This document shows, one piece after another, positions 15,171-24,178 of a stretch of 64,000 nucleotides of DNA. The stretch is from Phytopseudomonas punonensis (GTDB lineage Bacteria; Pseudomonadota; Gammaproteobacteria; Pseudomonadales; Pseudomonadaceae): contig NZ_FRBQ01000002.1 of NCBI RefSeq assembly GCF_900142655.1, positions 194,918 to 258,917 of the forward strand. Direction: 5' to 3'. The notes below the pieces were generated by a model. That model made no database searches. It was not told where the DNA came from and saw only the letters and a program-made list of their open reading frames with translations. The position numbers and the translations under genes are program-made. Numbering within the stretch: the stretch's first letter is position 1; each line of letters begins with the position of its first letter.

Positions 15171-15998
15171 GTGTCTTCAGGTAATTTGGATTTCGAACAA
15201 TTCCGGATCTTTCTGGAAAAGGCCTGTGGCATCGTGCTGGGCAGCAACAAGCAGTACCTGGTCTCCAGCCGGCTGAACAAACTGATGGAAACCAACGGTA
15301 TAAAGACGTTGGGCGAGTTGGTGCAGCGTATGCAGAGCCAGCCGCGTAGCGGGCTACGCGAGCAGGTGGTCGATGCTATGACCACCAACGAAACGTTGTG
15401 GTTTCGCGATACCTATCCGTTTGAAGTGCTCAAGAACCGTGTATTGCCTGAGCTCATCAAGGCCTACCCCGGTCAGCGCCTGCGTATCTGGTCGGCAGCC
15501 TGCTCGTCGGGGCAGGAGCCTTATTCGCTGTCCATGAGCATTGATGAGTTCGAGCGCAGCAATATCGGTCAGCTCAAGACCGGTGTGCAAATTGTGGCAA
15601 CCGACTTGTCACCGACCATGCTCAATAATTGTAAATCCGGCGAGTACGACAGCTTGGCCATGGGCCGGGGGTTGGCTCAGGAGCGCCTGCAGCGTTACTT
15701 CGACCCTAAAGGGCCGGGGCGTTGGGTTGTCAAGCCTGCGATCAAGAGCCGCGTTGAGTTTCGCCCGCTGAACTTGCTGGACAGCTACGCCAGTCTTGGC
15801 AAGTTCGATATCGTGTTCTGCCGCAACGTACTGATCTACTTCTCCGCTGAGGTTAAGAAAGACATCCTCACGCGCATCCACGCCATGCTCAAGCCGGGTG
15901 GATACTTGTTTCTCGGCGCCTCGGAAGCGCTTAACGGGTTACCCGAGAAATATCAGATGGTGCAGTGCAGCCCTGGCATCATCTACAAGGCCAAGTAA
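15171..15998 (+). CDS. cheR: CheR, chemoreceptor glutamate methyltransferase
   Basis: 275 aa from GTG at 15171. I prefer this over ATG 15153 because the product then begins (M)SSGNLDFEQF, as in other pseudomonad CheR proteins, and GGCGAGG lies upstream. The N-terminal helical domain (about 5-75) is followed by the SAM-dependent fold (WSAACSSGQEPYSL, about 104-118; NLLDSYASLGKFDIVFCRNVLIYF; LKPGGYLFLGASE). It methylates glutamates of chemoreceptors using S-adenosylmethionine. A strong terminator follows. Confidence 0.93.
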   Translation: MSSGNLDFEQFRIFLEKACGIVLGSNKQYLVSSRLNKLMETNGIKTLGELVQRMQSQPRSGLREQVVDAMTTNETLWFRDTYPFEVLKNRVLPELIKAYPGQRLRIWSAACSSGQEPYSLSMSIDEFERSNIGQLKTGVQIVATDLSPTMLNNCKSGEYDSLAMGRGLAQERLQRYFDPKGPGRWVVKPAIKSRVEFRPLNLLDSYASLGKFDIVFCRNVLIYFSAEVKKDILTRIHAMLKPGGYLFLGASEALNGLPEKYQMVQCSPGIIYKAK

Positions 15999-16016
15999 TT
16001 CATCAGCGGCGCCAAG

Positions 16017-16046
16017 AAAAACGGGAGGCTTTGGCCTCCCGTTTTA
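16017..16046. terminator. Terminator after cheR
   Basis: AAAA, a 9-bp stem ACGGGAGGC/GCCTCCCGT with TTTG loop, then TTTTATTTT. It separates cheR from the flgB operon. Confidence 0.92.
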
Positions 16047-16222
16047 TTTTGCTTTGCTAGCGGCGGCTGACAGTGTTCTGGCACTCGCGCGTCAGAAAAG
16101 CGGCAAGCGGTCGCTCAATTGCCGCTTTAGCCTTGCCATGCGGCGGAAAAGTTTTGCCGTCCATCCGTGTGAAACATCCCTTATCTCGTACATTTCACTG
16201 ATTTATAAGTGAAAAAATAAAC

Positions 16223-16238
16223 TGGCACGTGGCTTGCT
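16223..16238 (+). promoter_or_regulatory. RpoN (sigma54) promoter of flgBCDE
   Basis: TGGCACG-TGGC-TTGCT, a perfect match to TGGCACG-N4-TTGCW. Transcription should start near 16249, about 39 nt before flgB. FleQ is the expected activator. Confidence 0.92.
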
Positions 16239-16287
16239 GTGAACTTCGCATGAAAACAGGCGAGCCGTTACGGCAAGGGTTCCTGAG

Positions 16288-16698
16288 ATGAGCATCAGTT
16301 TCGATAGCGCACTTGGCATTCACGAGAAAGCACTGGGTTTCCGCGCCCAGCGTGCGGAAGTGTTGGCCAATAACATGGCCAACGCCGATACCCCGAACTA
16401 CAAAGCCCGCGATCTTGATTTCGCGTCCGTTTTGGCTCAGCAAGCGGCCAAAAGTGGTGGCAGCGGCAATTCAGGGCTGAAAACCACCAACAGCCGCCAC
16501 ATTGCAGCAGAAGGCGTGCCAATGGGCGACGCGGCCCTGGCTTATCGCACGCCCACTGCGCCCTCTATCGACCAGAACACCGTCGATGCCCAGGTTGAGC
16601 AGGCCAATTACGCCGAGAATGCGGTCGCTTTCCAGACCAGCTTCACGTTGCTCAACAGTAAATTCAAAGGGCTCGTAAGTGCCCTGCGTGGTGAATAA
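16288..16698 (+). CDS. flgB: Flagellar proximal rod protein FlgB
   Basis: 136 aa, usual length. The N-terminal rod signature EVLANNMANADTPNYKARDLDF is present, and the C-terminal helix AVAFQTSFTLLNSKFKGLVSALRGE closes the D0 coiled coil. It is part of the periplasmic rod next to the MS ring. It is the first gene of flgBCDE, 11 bp before flgC. Confidence 0.96.
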   Translation: MSISFDSALGIHEKALGFRAQRAEVLANNMANADTPNYKARDLDFASVLAQQAAKSGGSGNSGLKTTNSRHIAAEGVPMGDAALAYRTPTAPSIDQNTVDAQVEQANYAENAVAFQTSFTLLNSKFKGLVSALRGE

Positions 16699-16709
16699 AG
16701 GAGCCTGAT

Positions 16710-17153
16710 ATGTCCCTCACCAGTGTTTTTAATATCGCCGGAACCGGTATGAGTGCCCAGAGTACTCGCCTCAATACCATCTCCAGCAACATTGCCAACG
16801 CCGAAACGGTTTCGTCGAGCATCGACCAGACCTATCGCGCACGCCATCCGGTGTTCGCTACTGTTTTCCAGAATGCGCAGGGCGGCAATAACGGCTCGCT
16901 GTTCGCTGATCAAGATCAGTCTGGCGCTGGTGTTCAGGTGATGGGGATCGTCGAGGATCAGAGCAGTCTGATGCCGCGCTACGAACCCAACCATCCGGCA
17001 GCGGATGAAGCGGGTTATGTGTACTACCCCAACGTCAACGTGGTCGAGGAAATGGCGGACATGATCTCCGCGAGCCGTGCCTTCCAGACCAACGTGGAAA
17101 TGATGAATACCGCCAAACAGATGATGCAGCGCGTGCTGACTCTGGGTCAGTAA
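16710..17153 (+). CDS. flgC: Flagellar proximal rod protein FlgC
   Basis: 147 aa. It starts SLTSVFNIAGTGMSAQSTRL, with NTISSNIANAETV, and ends with the FlgC/hook-type C terminus (VNVVEEMADMISASRAFQTNVEMMNTAKQMM). A perfect AAGGAG lies before the ATG. It forms the rod with FlgB and FlgF. Confidence 0.96.
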   Translation: MSLTSVFNIAGTGMSAQSTRLNTISSNIANAETVSSSIDQTYRARHPVFATVFQNAQGGNNGSLFADQDQSGAGVQVMGIVEDQSSLMPRYEPNHPAADEAGYVYYPNVNVVEEMADMISASRAFQTNVEMMNTAKQMMQRVLTLGQ

Positions 17154-17167
17154 GCAGGGAGTGAGAG

Positions 17168-17842
17168 ATGAGCACTGTTGATGGCGTCAGCTCCAGTTCG
17201 GTACTGGACAAATATCAGGTCAAGCAGGATTCCGCTACGCAGAACAAGGAACTGGGCAAGGATCAGTTCCTCAATCTGCTGGTGGCGCAGCTGAACAACC
17301 AAAACCCGCTGGAGCCCCAGGGCAACGGCGAGTTCATCGCGCAGCTGGCGCAGTTCAGTACCGTGGAAGGCGTCGAGAAACTCAACTCGAGCATGGAAAC
17401 CATCCTGTCTGGCTATCAGTCCTCGCAAGCACTGCAGGCGTCTTCGCTGGTCGGGCGCAAGGTGATCGTGCCGGTCGATAAGGCGCTGGTCGATACCAGC
17501 GAAAGCTTCAAGGCCAGTGCTGTGCTGCCCACCAGCAGCAGTAACGTTTACGTCAACGTTTATGACAGTGCCGGCGCGGTGGTCAATCGCATCAATCTGG
17601 GCGAGCAGCAAGCGGGCAATGTGAGCTTTATCTGGGATGGTAAAGACGCAAGCGGAAATGTAATGAAGCCCGGCACCTACAAGTTCGAGGCCCAGGCGAC
17701 TTACGGCAATGAGACTAAGGGGCTCTACACCTTGCTGCCTGCCAATGTCGACAGCGTCACTCTGGGTGGTAACGAATTGATGCTCAACCTGGCGGGGATC
17801 GGCAATGTGCCGTTGTCGCAGGTGCAGGTCATTGGTCAGTAA
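17168..17842 (+). CDS. flgD: Hook-capping scaffold FlgD
   Basis: 224 aa. The N-terminal region KDQFLNLLVAQLNNQNPLEPQ is diagnostic. The C-terminal Ig-like/FLG-D domain carries VVNRINLGEQQAGNVSFIWDGKDASGN. It caps the growing hook and is discarded. It lies 14 bp downstream of flgC. Confidence 0.95.
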   Translation: MSTVDGVSSSSVLDKYQVKQDSATQNKELGKDQFLNLLVAQLNNQNPLEPQGNGEFIAQLAQFSTVEGVEKLNSSMETILSGYQSSQALQASSLVGRKVIVPVDKALVDTSESFKASAVLPTSSSNVYVNVYDSAGAVVNRINLGEQQAGNVSFIWDGKDASGNVMKPGTYKFEAQATYGNETKGLYTLLPANVDSVTLGGNELMLNLAGIGNVPLSQVQVIGQ

Positions 17843-17885
17843 TTAACAGGCTGTAACTGCCGGACTTTCGGCAAGGAGAATTTTC

Positions 17886-19289
17886 ATGTCGTTCAATATC
17901 GGTCTTAGTGGCCTGCGTGCTGCGACCAGTGACCTAAACGTAACGGGTAACAACATCGCTAACGCCGGCACCGCTGGCTTCAAACAGTCACGCGCTGAGT
18001 TTGCCGACTTGTACGCCTCGTCGATGCTCAGCAGCGGCTCCAACCCGATCGGCAGTGGTGTGCTGCTCAGTGATGTTTCCCAGCTGTTCAGCCAGGGCAA
18101 CATCAACTACACGCAGAACTCACTTGATCTGGCAATTCAAGGTAGTGGCTTTTTTCGTACCAGCAACAATGGCGATATCAGCTACACCCGTGCTGGCTAC
18201 TTCGGTACCGACCGTGAAGGCTTCATCGTCAACAACTTCGGGCATAACCTGCAGGGCTATGGGGTGGATGCTAACGGCAACCTGCAGAACGGCATTATCG
18301 GCAACCTGAGAGTGGAAACCGCCAGCCAGGCGCCACGCTCGACGAGTACCATCACCCAGCCGTTCAACCTGAACTCTACGGAAAATGTGCCGGTGCTCTG
18401 GAAGAGTGCTTATGACCAGGAGATCGCCAACGCCGCCGATCCGGCCAACCCGAGTCCGGACGAAATCGCGGCAGCTGAGGCGGCCGGCAACGCTACGTTC
18501 AACCCAGCCGATCCGACCAGTTACAACCGTTCTACCTCAGTCAATATCTTTGACGCACAGGGTAATGCGCACTCCTTTACGCAGTATTTCGTGAAGACCG
18601 GTGCGAATAACTGGGACGTGAAGATTCTGGTCGACGGGCGTAACCCGTTGGATCCGACCAGCACCCAGGCGCTATCGGCTGGGGTGACTTTCGATGCATC
18701 CGGTAAAATGCAGGCCATTGATCCGGCTAATTTGAGCGCTGGGCTGACGGTCGCACCCGATGGTTCCATCAACATGAATGGCTGGGTGCCTGCTGCGCCG
18801 ACCAATGCCGAAGGTACGACCTGGTCGGCTAACGGGTCTGCCGCCAGTGCAGCGATAAAATTCGATTTCCGCGGCTCTACCCAGTTCAACAGTACCTTCT
18901 CGGTCGCCAAGGTTGTGCAGGACGGCTACACCACGGGCGAACTGTCCGGCTTGCAAATAGATGAAACCGGCCAGCTTTTCGCGCGCTATACCAATGGCCA
19001 AACCAAGATTCAGGGGCAGCTGGTTCTTGCCAACTTCGCCAACATGCAGGGTCTTACTCCCGTTGGCAAAACGGCCTGGGTGCAGTCGTCCGAATCAGGC
19101 GAGCCGGTGATAGGCACGCCGAAGAGCGGCACGTTGGGCAGTCTGCAATCCGGCGCCTTGGAAGACTCCAACGTCGAGCTTTCCGATCAGCTGGTCAACC
19201 TGATCGTGGCGCAGCGTAATTACCAGGCCAACGCCAAGACGATTGAAACCGAGAGCGCCATCACGCAGACCATCATCAACCTGCGTTGA
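17886..19289 (+). CDS. flgE: Flagellar hook protein FlgE
   Basis: 467 aa. D0 helices lie at both ends (SFNIGLSGLRAATSDLNVTGNNIANAGTAGFK at the start; ALEDSNVELSDQLVNLIVAQRNYQANAKTIET at the end). Between them is the hook-type D1/D2 core (FRTSNNGDISYTRAGYF; PGQL-like segments). It is longer than enterobacterial FlgE (about 400) because of the variable middle, as usual in Pseudomonas. AAGGAG precedes the ATG. Two hairpins follow the stop. Confidence 0.96.
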   Translation: MSFNIGLSGLRAATSDLNVTGNNIANAGTAGFKQSRAEFADLYASSMLSSGSNPIGSGVLLSDVSQLFSQGNINYTQNSLDLAIQGSGFFRTSNNGDISYTRAGYFGTDREGFIVNNFGHNLQGYGVDANGNLQNGIIGNLRVETASQAPRSTSTITQPFNLNSTENVPVLWKSAYDQEIANAADPANPSPDEIAAAEAAGNATFNPADPTSYNRSTSVNIFDAQGNAHSFTQYFVKTGANNWDVKILVDGRNPLDPTSTQALSAGVTFDASGKMQAIDPANLSAGLTVAPDGSINMNGWVPAAPTNAEGTTWSANGSAASAAIKFDFRGSTQFNSTFSVAKVVQDGYTTGELSGLQIDETGQLFARYTNGQTKIQGQLVLANFANMQGLTPVGKTAWVQSSESGEPVIGTPKSGTLGSLQSGALEDSNVELSDQLVNLIVAQRNYQANAKTIETESAITQTIINLR

Positions 19290-19299
19290 TAGCGTCAGG

Positions 19300-19370
19300 G
19301 AGTTGTTGCCGGAAGCGGCAACAACTCGCCAAACGACAAAATACAGGCTCCTTAGGGAGCTTTTTTATTT
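19300..19370 (+). terminator. Tandem hairpins ending the flgBCDE transcript
   Basis: The first is a perfect 12-bp stem GAGTTGTTGCCG/CGGCAACAACTC (19300-19311 with 19316-19327) without a T run. It probably protects the 3' end. The second is GCTCC-TTAG-GGAGC (19347-19360) followed by TTTTTT, a true intrinsic terminator. Confidence 0.82.
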
Positions 19371-19414
19371 TAAAAACTCTTTACATTCAGTCACTTAATA
19401 AAATTTATTGAATA

Positions 19415-19430
19415 TGGCATGTGTATTGCT
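19415..19430 (+). promoter_or_regulatory. RpoN (sigma54) promoter of flgFGHIJK(L)
   Basis: TGGCATG-TGTA-TTGCT, a single change from consensus. Transcription should start near 19441, 40 nt before flgF. Confidence 0.9.
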
Positions 19431-19480
19431 TTTGATGTGTAGACAGAGTCGCGGGCACGTTGCCCACCTCGGAGGAAAAC

Positions 19481-20221
19481 ATGGACAAGATGCTGTACGT
19501 CTCCATGACTGGCGCCCACAACAACACGTTGGCCCAGCGTGCCCACGCCAACAATCTGGCGAACATTTCTACCACCGGTTTTCGCCGTGATTTCGAACAG
19601 GCGCGTTCGATGCCGATTTTTGGTGAGAGTCAGCCTTCCCGGGTATTCGCTATGAGCGAGCGGCCAGGCACAGACTTTACGCCGGGGACGCTGCAGGAGA
19701 CCGGGCGTGATCTGGACGTTGCTGTCGGTGGCAAGGGTTGGCTCGCCGTGCAGGCGCCGGATGGCACCGAAGCCTACGTGCGGACGGCGAGCCTGAACGT
19801 TGACGCCCTAGGCATGCTGCGCACCGGCAATGGCATGCCGGTGATGGGCAACGCGGGGCCGATTGCCGTGCCGCCGGAGCAGAAGATCGAGATCGGTCAG
19901 GACGGCACCATCAGCATTCGTGCCCTTGGCGAGGCGCCTCGCGTATTGGCCGAGGTCGACCGCTTGCGCCTGGTTAACCCCGACCTCAAGCAGATGCAGA
20001 AGGGCACTGACGGCATGATCCGCTTCAACGGCCCCCAGCCGCCAGAGGCAGATGCCACGGTGCAGATCACCTCGGGTTTTCTTGAGTCCAGCAACGTCAA
20101 TGCGGTCGAGGAAATGACCTCGATCCTGGCGCTGTCCCGGCAATTCGAGCTGTCCGTCAAGATGATGCGCACTGCAGAAGATAATGACACCGCCATGGCG
20201 CGCGTCTTGCAGATGAGCTGA
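19481..20221 (+). CDS. flgF: Flagellar proximal rod protein FlgF
   Basis: 246 aa. The ATG at 19481 is chosen over the frame opening at 19460 because GGAGG precedes it and the product then starts MDKMLYVSMTGA as in the family. The rod motif NNLANISTTGFRRDFEQ is at the N terminus, and VNAVEEMTSILALSRQFELSVKMMRTAEDND at the C terminus. It is the first gene of the second rod/hook operon. Confidence 0.95.
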   Translation: MDKMLYVSMTGAHNNTLAQRAHANNLANISTTGFRRDFEQARSMPIFGESQPSRVFAMSERPGTDFTPGTLQETGRDLDVAVGGKGWLAVQAPDGTEAYVRTASLNVDALGMLRTGNGMPVMGNAGPIAVPPEQKIEIGQDGTISIRALGEAPRVLAEVDRLRLVNPDLKQMQKGTDGMIRFNGPQPPEADATVQITSGFLESSNVNAVEEMTSILALSRQFELSVKMMRTAEDNDTAMARVLQMS

Positions 20222-20266
20222 TAACCAACACGCGGTGCCATGAATCCGGCACCCGAGGAGAACGCT

Positions 20267-21052
20267 ATGCTTCCGGCACTTTGGGTGGCCAAGACGGGCC
20301 TGTCAGCTCAGGACATGAACCTGACGACTATTTCCAACAACCTGGCCAACGTGTCCACTACGGGCTTCAAGCGCGACCGCGCCGAGTTCGAGGACCTGCT
20401 GTACCAGATCCGTCGTCAGCCAGGCGGCCAGTCCAGCCAGGACAGCCAACTGCCGTCCGGTCTGCAGCTGGGTACTGGTGTGCGTATCAACGGTACGCAA
20501 AAGATCTTCACCGCTGGCAGCCTGCAGACCACCGAGCAACCGATGGACATGGCCGTCAATGGGCGTGGTTTCTTCCAGGTGCTGATGCCCGATGGCACGG
20601 TTTCCTACACCCGTGATGGCAGCTTCCACCTGAACTCTAATGGTCAGGTGGTCACGTCCCAGGGGTTTGCGCTGGAGCCTGCCATCGTGCTGCCACCAGA
20701 GGTGCGTACCTTTACCGTTGGTGAGGACGGTACCGCGTCGGTCACCACTACCGGTAACCCGCAACCACAGGTCGTCGGCAACCTGCAGATCGCCGACTTC
20801 ATCAACCCGGCGGGGCTGGAAGCGATCGGCAACAACCTGTTCCTGGAGACTGCTTCCAGTGGTGCACCGCAAGTCGGTACACCCGGCCTCAACGGCCTGG
20901 GTACGACGTTGCAGAACACCCTGGAGAACTCCAACGTCAGCGTGGTTGAGGAAATGGTCAACATGATCACCACCCAGCGTGCTTACGAGATGAACTCCAA
21001 GGTCATCTCCACTGCTGACCAGATGCTGTCCTTCGTTACCCAGAACCTTTAA
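20267..21052 (+). CDS. flgG: Flagellar distal rod protein FlgG
   Basis: 261 aa, the exact usual length, from ATG 20267 (GAGGAGAA upstream). It begins MLPALWVAKTGLSAQDMNLT, with NNLANVSTTGFKRDRAEFEDLLYQ. The distal-rod C terminus LENSNVSVVEEMVNMITTQRAYEMNSK is present. It crosses the peptidoglycan inside the P and L rings. Confidence 0.96.
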   Translation: MLPALWVAKTGLSAQDMNLTTISNNLANVSTTGFKRDRAEFEDLLYQIRRQPGGQSSQDSQLPSGLQLGTGVRINGTQKIFTAGSLQTTEQPMDMAVNGRGFFQVLMPDGTVSYTRDGSFHLNSNGQVVTSQGFALEPAIVLPPEVRTFTVGEDGTASVTTTGNPQPQVVGNLQIADFINPAGLEAIGNNLFLETASSGAPQVGTPGLNGLGTTLQNTLENSNVSVVEEMVNMITTQRAYEMNSKVISTADQMLSFVTQNL

Positions 21053-21113
21053 GACCCCGGGGTAGGGCAGCAGCTCGCCCCTCGATACGCCTGAACGCTG
21101 TGAGGTAGTGGTT

Positions 21114-21827
21114 ATGAACCGCTTGGTGTGTATGTTCTCGATTCTCGGCAGCGTAGTGCTGAGCGGCTGTGTGGCGCCGGTCGCCAAGCCCAACGACCCG
21201 TACTACGCGCCTGTGCTGCCGCGTACACCGCTGCCGGCTGCGCAGAACAATGGCTCGATCTTCCAGTCGGGCTTCGAGAACAACCTGTACGGCGACCGTA
21301 AGGCTTTCCGCGTCGGTGATGTGATCACCATCAGCCTTAGCGAACGTATGCAGGCCAGCAAGAACGCCAGCTCGCAGATGTCCAAGGACAGCAACGCCAA
21401 TATCGGTCTGACATCGCTGTTCGGTGGCGGCGTATCCATCGACAACCCAAGCTCCAGCCTCAACCCGCTGAAGGCCGAGAACCTCGGGCTTAGTGCCCAG
21501 TACGGCGCCCAGCGTGATACCAACGGTTCCGGGCAGGCGGGGCAGAGCAACAGCCTGACCGGTTCGATCACCGTGACCGTGGCTGAAGTGCTACCCAATG
21601 GCCTGCTGGTGGTGCGTGGCGAAAAGTGGATGACCCTCAATACGGGTGACGAGCTGGTGCGTATTGCTGGACTGGTCCGCTCTGATGATGTGGCGCGTGA
21701 CAACACTGTGGCCTCGACCCGAATCGCTGACGCACGCATTACTTATTCCGGTACTGGCGCCTTTGCCGATGCCAGCCAACCAGGTTGGCTGGATCGCTTC
21801 TTCGTCAGCCCGCTGTGGCCGTTCTGA
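21114..21827 (+). CDS. flgH: Flagellar L-ring lipoprotein FlgH
   Basis: 237 aa from ATG 21114; a GTG two codons earlier (21108) is less likely given the GAGG spacing. The lipobox LSGC places the lipidated cysteine at residue 19. The FlgH core [49 protein letters not shown] and the terminal [14 protein letters not shown] are clear. It forms the outer-membrane ring. Twelve bp separate its stop from the preferred flgI start. Confidence 0.96.
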   Translation: MNRLVCMFSILGSVVLSGCVAPVAKPNDPYYAPVLPRTPLPAAQNNGSIFQSGFENNLYGDRKAFRVGDVITISLSERMQASKNASSQMSKDSNANIGLTSLFGGGVSIDNPSSSLNPLKAENLGLSAQYGAQRDTNGSGQAGQSNSLTGSITVTVAEVLPNGLLVVRGEKWMTLNTGDELVRIAGLVRSDDVARDNTVASTRIADARITYSGTGAFADASQPGWLDRFFVSPLWPF

Positions 21828-21838
21828 GGCTCATGATC

Positions 21839-22936
21839 ATGCGTAAATGGATCATCACCGTTGCAGCGCTGCTGCTGGCCTCGACCGCTCAAGCCGAGCG
21901 GCTCAAAGATCTGGCCAGCATTCAAGGCGTGCGCAGTAACCAGTTGATCGGTTATGGCTTGGTCGTGGGCCTCAATGGCAGCGGCGACCAGACCACCCAA
22001 ACGCCTTTCACCGTGCAGACCTTCAACAACATGATGGCGCAGTTCGGCATCAAGGTGCCGGAGGGTGGCAACGTGCAGCTCAAGAACGTTGCAGCGGTGT
22101 CTATCCATGCTGACTTGCCTCCGTTCGCCAAGCCGGGCCAAACCATCGATATCACCATTTCCTCTATCGGTAACGCCAAGAGTCTGCGTGGCGGCAGCTT
22201 GCTGATGACGCCGCTCAAAGGTATCGACGGCAACACCTATGCAATCGCTCAGGGCAACCTGGTAGTGGGCGGCTTCGATGCCAGCGGCGCCGATGGCTCG
22301 CGCATTACCGTCAACGTTCCGTCGGCCGGGCGTATTCCCGGAGGTGCGACGGTCGAGCGCCCGGTGCCGAGCGGCTTCGATCAAGGCAATACGCTGACGT
22401 TGAACCTCAATCGTCCTGACTTCACCACCGCCAAGAACATTGTCGATCACATCAACGAACTGCTTGGCCCAGGTGTCGCTCAGGCGCTCGATGGTGGTTC
22501 GGTTCGCGTCAGCGCGCCGCTCGACCCGAGCCAGCGTGTCGACTACCTGTCAATCCTCGAGAATCTTGAAGTAGACGTTGGGCAGGCGGTGGCCAAGGTC
22601 ATTATCAACTCGCGTACCGGCACCATCGTCATTGGTCAGAACGTGCGCGTGCAGCCTGCGGCTGTCACCCATGGCAGCTTGACGGTGACCATTACCGAAG
22701 ACCCGATCGTCAGCCAGCCGGGCGCGCTGTCCGGTGGCGAGACCGCCGTGGTGCCGCGCTCACGCGTTGGCGCAGACGAAGAAAAGAAACCGATGTTCAA
22801 GTTCGGCCCCGGTACCACCCTCGACGAGATCGTGCGGGCGGTGAACCAGGTAGGCGCTTCGCCTTCCGACCTGATGGCCATCCTGGAGGCGCTCAAGCAA
22901 GCCGGCGCTCTGCAGGCTGACCTGATCGTGATTTAA
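21839..22936 (+). CDS. flgI: Flagellar P-ring protein FlgI
   Basis: 365 aa from ATG 21839; ATG at 21833 is also in frame, but GAGG is better spaced for 21839. The signal peptide ends STAQA-E. Conserved blocks: [46 protein letters not shown], and the C-terminal [32 protein letters not shown]. It forms the ring in the peptidoglycan layer and needs FlgA, encoded nearby. Confidence 0.96.
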   Translation: MRKWIITVAALLLASTAQAERLKDLASIQGVRSNQLIGYGLVVGLNGSGDQTTQTPFTVQTFNNMMAQFGIKVPEGGNVQLKNVAAVSIHADLPPFAKPGQTIDITISSIGNAKSLRGGSLLMTPLKGIDGNTYAIAQGNLVVGGFDASGADGSRITVNVPSAGRIPGGATVERPVPSGFDQGNTLTLNLNRPDFTTAKNIVDHINELLGPGVAQALDGGSVRVSAPLDPSQRVDYLSILENLEVDVGQAVAKVIINSRTGTIVIGQNVRVQPAAVTHGSLTVTITEDPIVSQPGALSGGETAVVPRSRVGADEEKKPMFKFGPGTTLDEIVRAVNQVGASPSDLMAILEALKQAGALQADLIVI

Positions 22937-22948
22937 AGGACACGCGAT

Positions 22949-24172
22949 ATGGATACTCGACTCTCGGCCGCCGGCACCAGCACCGTTGATAGCGGTGCCT
23001 ACACCGATCTCAATCGCCTCAACCAATTCAAGGTGGGTGGCGACAATGAGGAGAACATTCGCAAGGTTGCGAAGGAGTTCGAGTCGCTGTTCCTCAACGA
23101 AATGCTCAAGACCATGCGTTCGGCTAACGAGGTGTTCGGTGAAGGCAACTTCATGAACAGCAACGAGGCCAAGACCTACCAGGATATGTACGACCAGCAG
23201 TTGTCGGTGACCATGGCTGGTAACAAGAACGGCATCGGCCTGGCCGACGTGATGGCGCGGCAGATGTCGAAGATGAAGAACGTCAGCGAGCGGCCCAACC
23301 CGTTTGCCCAGGTCGACGCGCCCGTTCCGGCTGCGCCAAGCAAGCCGCTGGCACGTGGCGAGGCGGCTGCCGATGTTGCACCAGCGCGAGTCGAGAAGAT
23401 CGCCGCCGCTGTAGATCCTGAGCGCAACGACATGACGCTGATCAATCAGCGCCGTCTGTCATTGCCTGGCAAGTTGGCCCAGGGTATCCAGGCCGGCATC
23501 GTACCGGGCGCCGAAGCCGCCACGGCGACTACCGTAGCCAATACACCGGCCGGTGAAGCCGTTGGCAAGCCATTAGCCAAGGGCGACTGGTTGCCAGCCA
23601 AGGCTTATGCCGCGCCCGCCGAGCGCAGTCTGAATATCAACGGCAGCGAAGAGATCGCCAGCCGCACATCGTTCAAATCGGCCAAGGAATTCATGGAAAC
23701 CATGTTGCCAATGGCCGAAAAAGCGGCTGCCAAGCTGGGCGTCGATCCGACCTATCTGGTCGCACAGGCGGCGCTGGAAACCGGTTGGGGCAAGTCGATC
23801 ATCAAGCAGGGCGATGGCAGCAGCAGCCATAACCTGTTCGGCATCAAAACCCACAACACCTGGAGTGGTGATTCCGCTCGGGTGATGACCACCGAATACC
23901 AGAGCGGCAATCCGGTTAAGGAAGCTGCCTCGTTCCGCTCCTATGAATCCTTTGCGCACAGTTTCGATGATTACGTGAGTTTCCTGCAGAGCAACGGGCG
24001 TTACGAAAAGGCGCTGAGCTCGACCGCCAATCCTGAGCAGTTCGCTCGCGAACTACAGAAAGCCGGCTATGCCACCGACCCGCAGTACGCCCGCAAGGTG
24101 TCGCAGATCGCTCGCAAGCTGTCGACCTACCAGATGATCGCGGCCAACGGCGCGCCCTCGAACAAGGGATGA
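22949..24172 (+). CDS. flgJ: FlgJ, rod cap and flagellum-specific peptidoglycan hydrolase
   Basis: 407 aa, the two-domain type. The N-terminal rod-binding domain (about 30-110; VAKEFESLFLNEMLKTMRSANEV) is followed by a long linker rich in A and P (about 115-235). The C-terminal glucosaminidase domain (about 245-400) has SAKEFMETMLPMAEKAAAKLGVDP and the predicted catalytic E277 in AALETGWGKS. It caps the growing rod and opens the cell wall. The 12-bp spacing to flgI and 6-bp to flgK indicate one operon. Confidence 0.95.
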   Translation: MDTRLSAAGTSTVDSGAYTDLNRLNQFKVGGDNEENIRKVAKEFESLFLNEMLKTMRSANEVFGEGNFMNSNEAKTYQDMYDQQLSVTMAGNKNGIGLADVMARQMSKMKNVSERPNPFAQVDAPVPAAPSKPLARGEAAADVAPARVEKIAAAVDPERNDMTLINQRRLSLPGKLAQGIQAGIVPGAEAATATTVANTPAGEAVGKPLAKGDWLPAKAYAAPAERSLNINGSEEIASRTSFKSAKEFMETMLPMAEKAAAKLGVDPTYLVAQAALETGWGKSIIKQGDGSSSHNLFGIKTHNTWSGDSARVMTTEYQSGNPVKEAASFRSYESFAHSFDDYVSFLQSNGRYEKALSSTANPEQFARELQKAGYATDPQYARKVSQIARKLSTYQMIAANGAPSNKG

Positions 24173-24178
24173 TGAAAC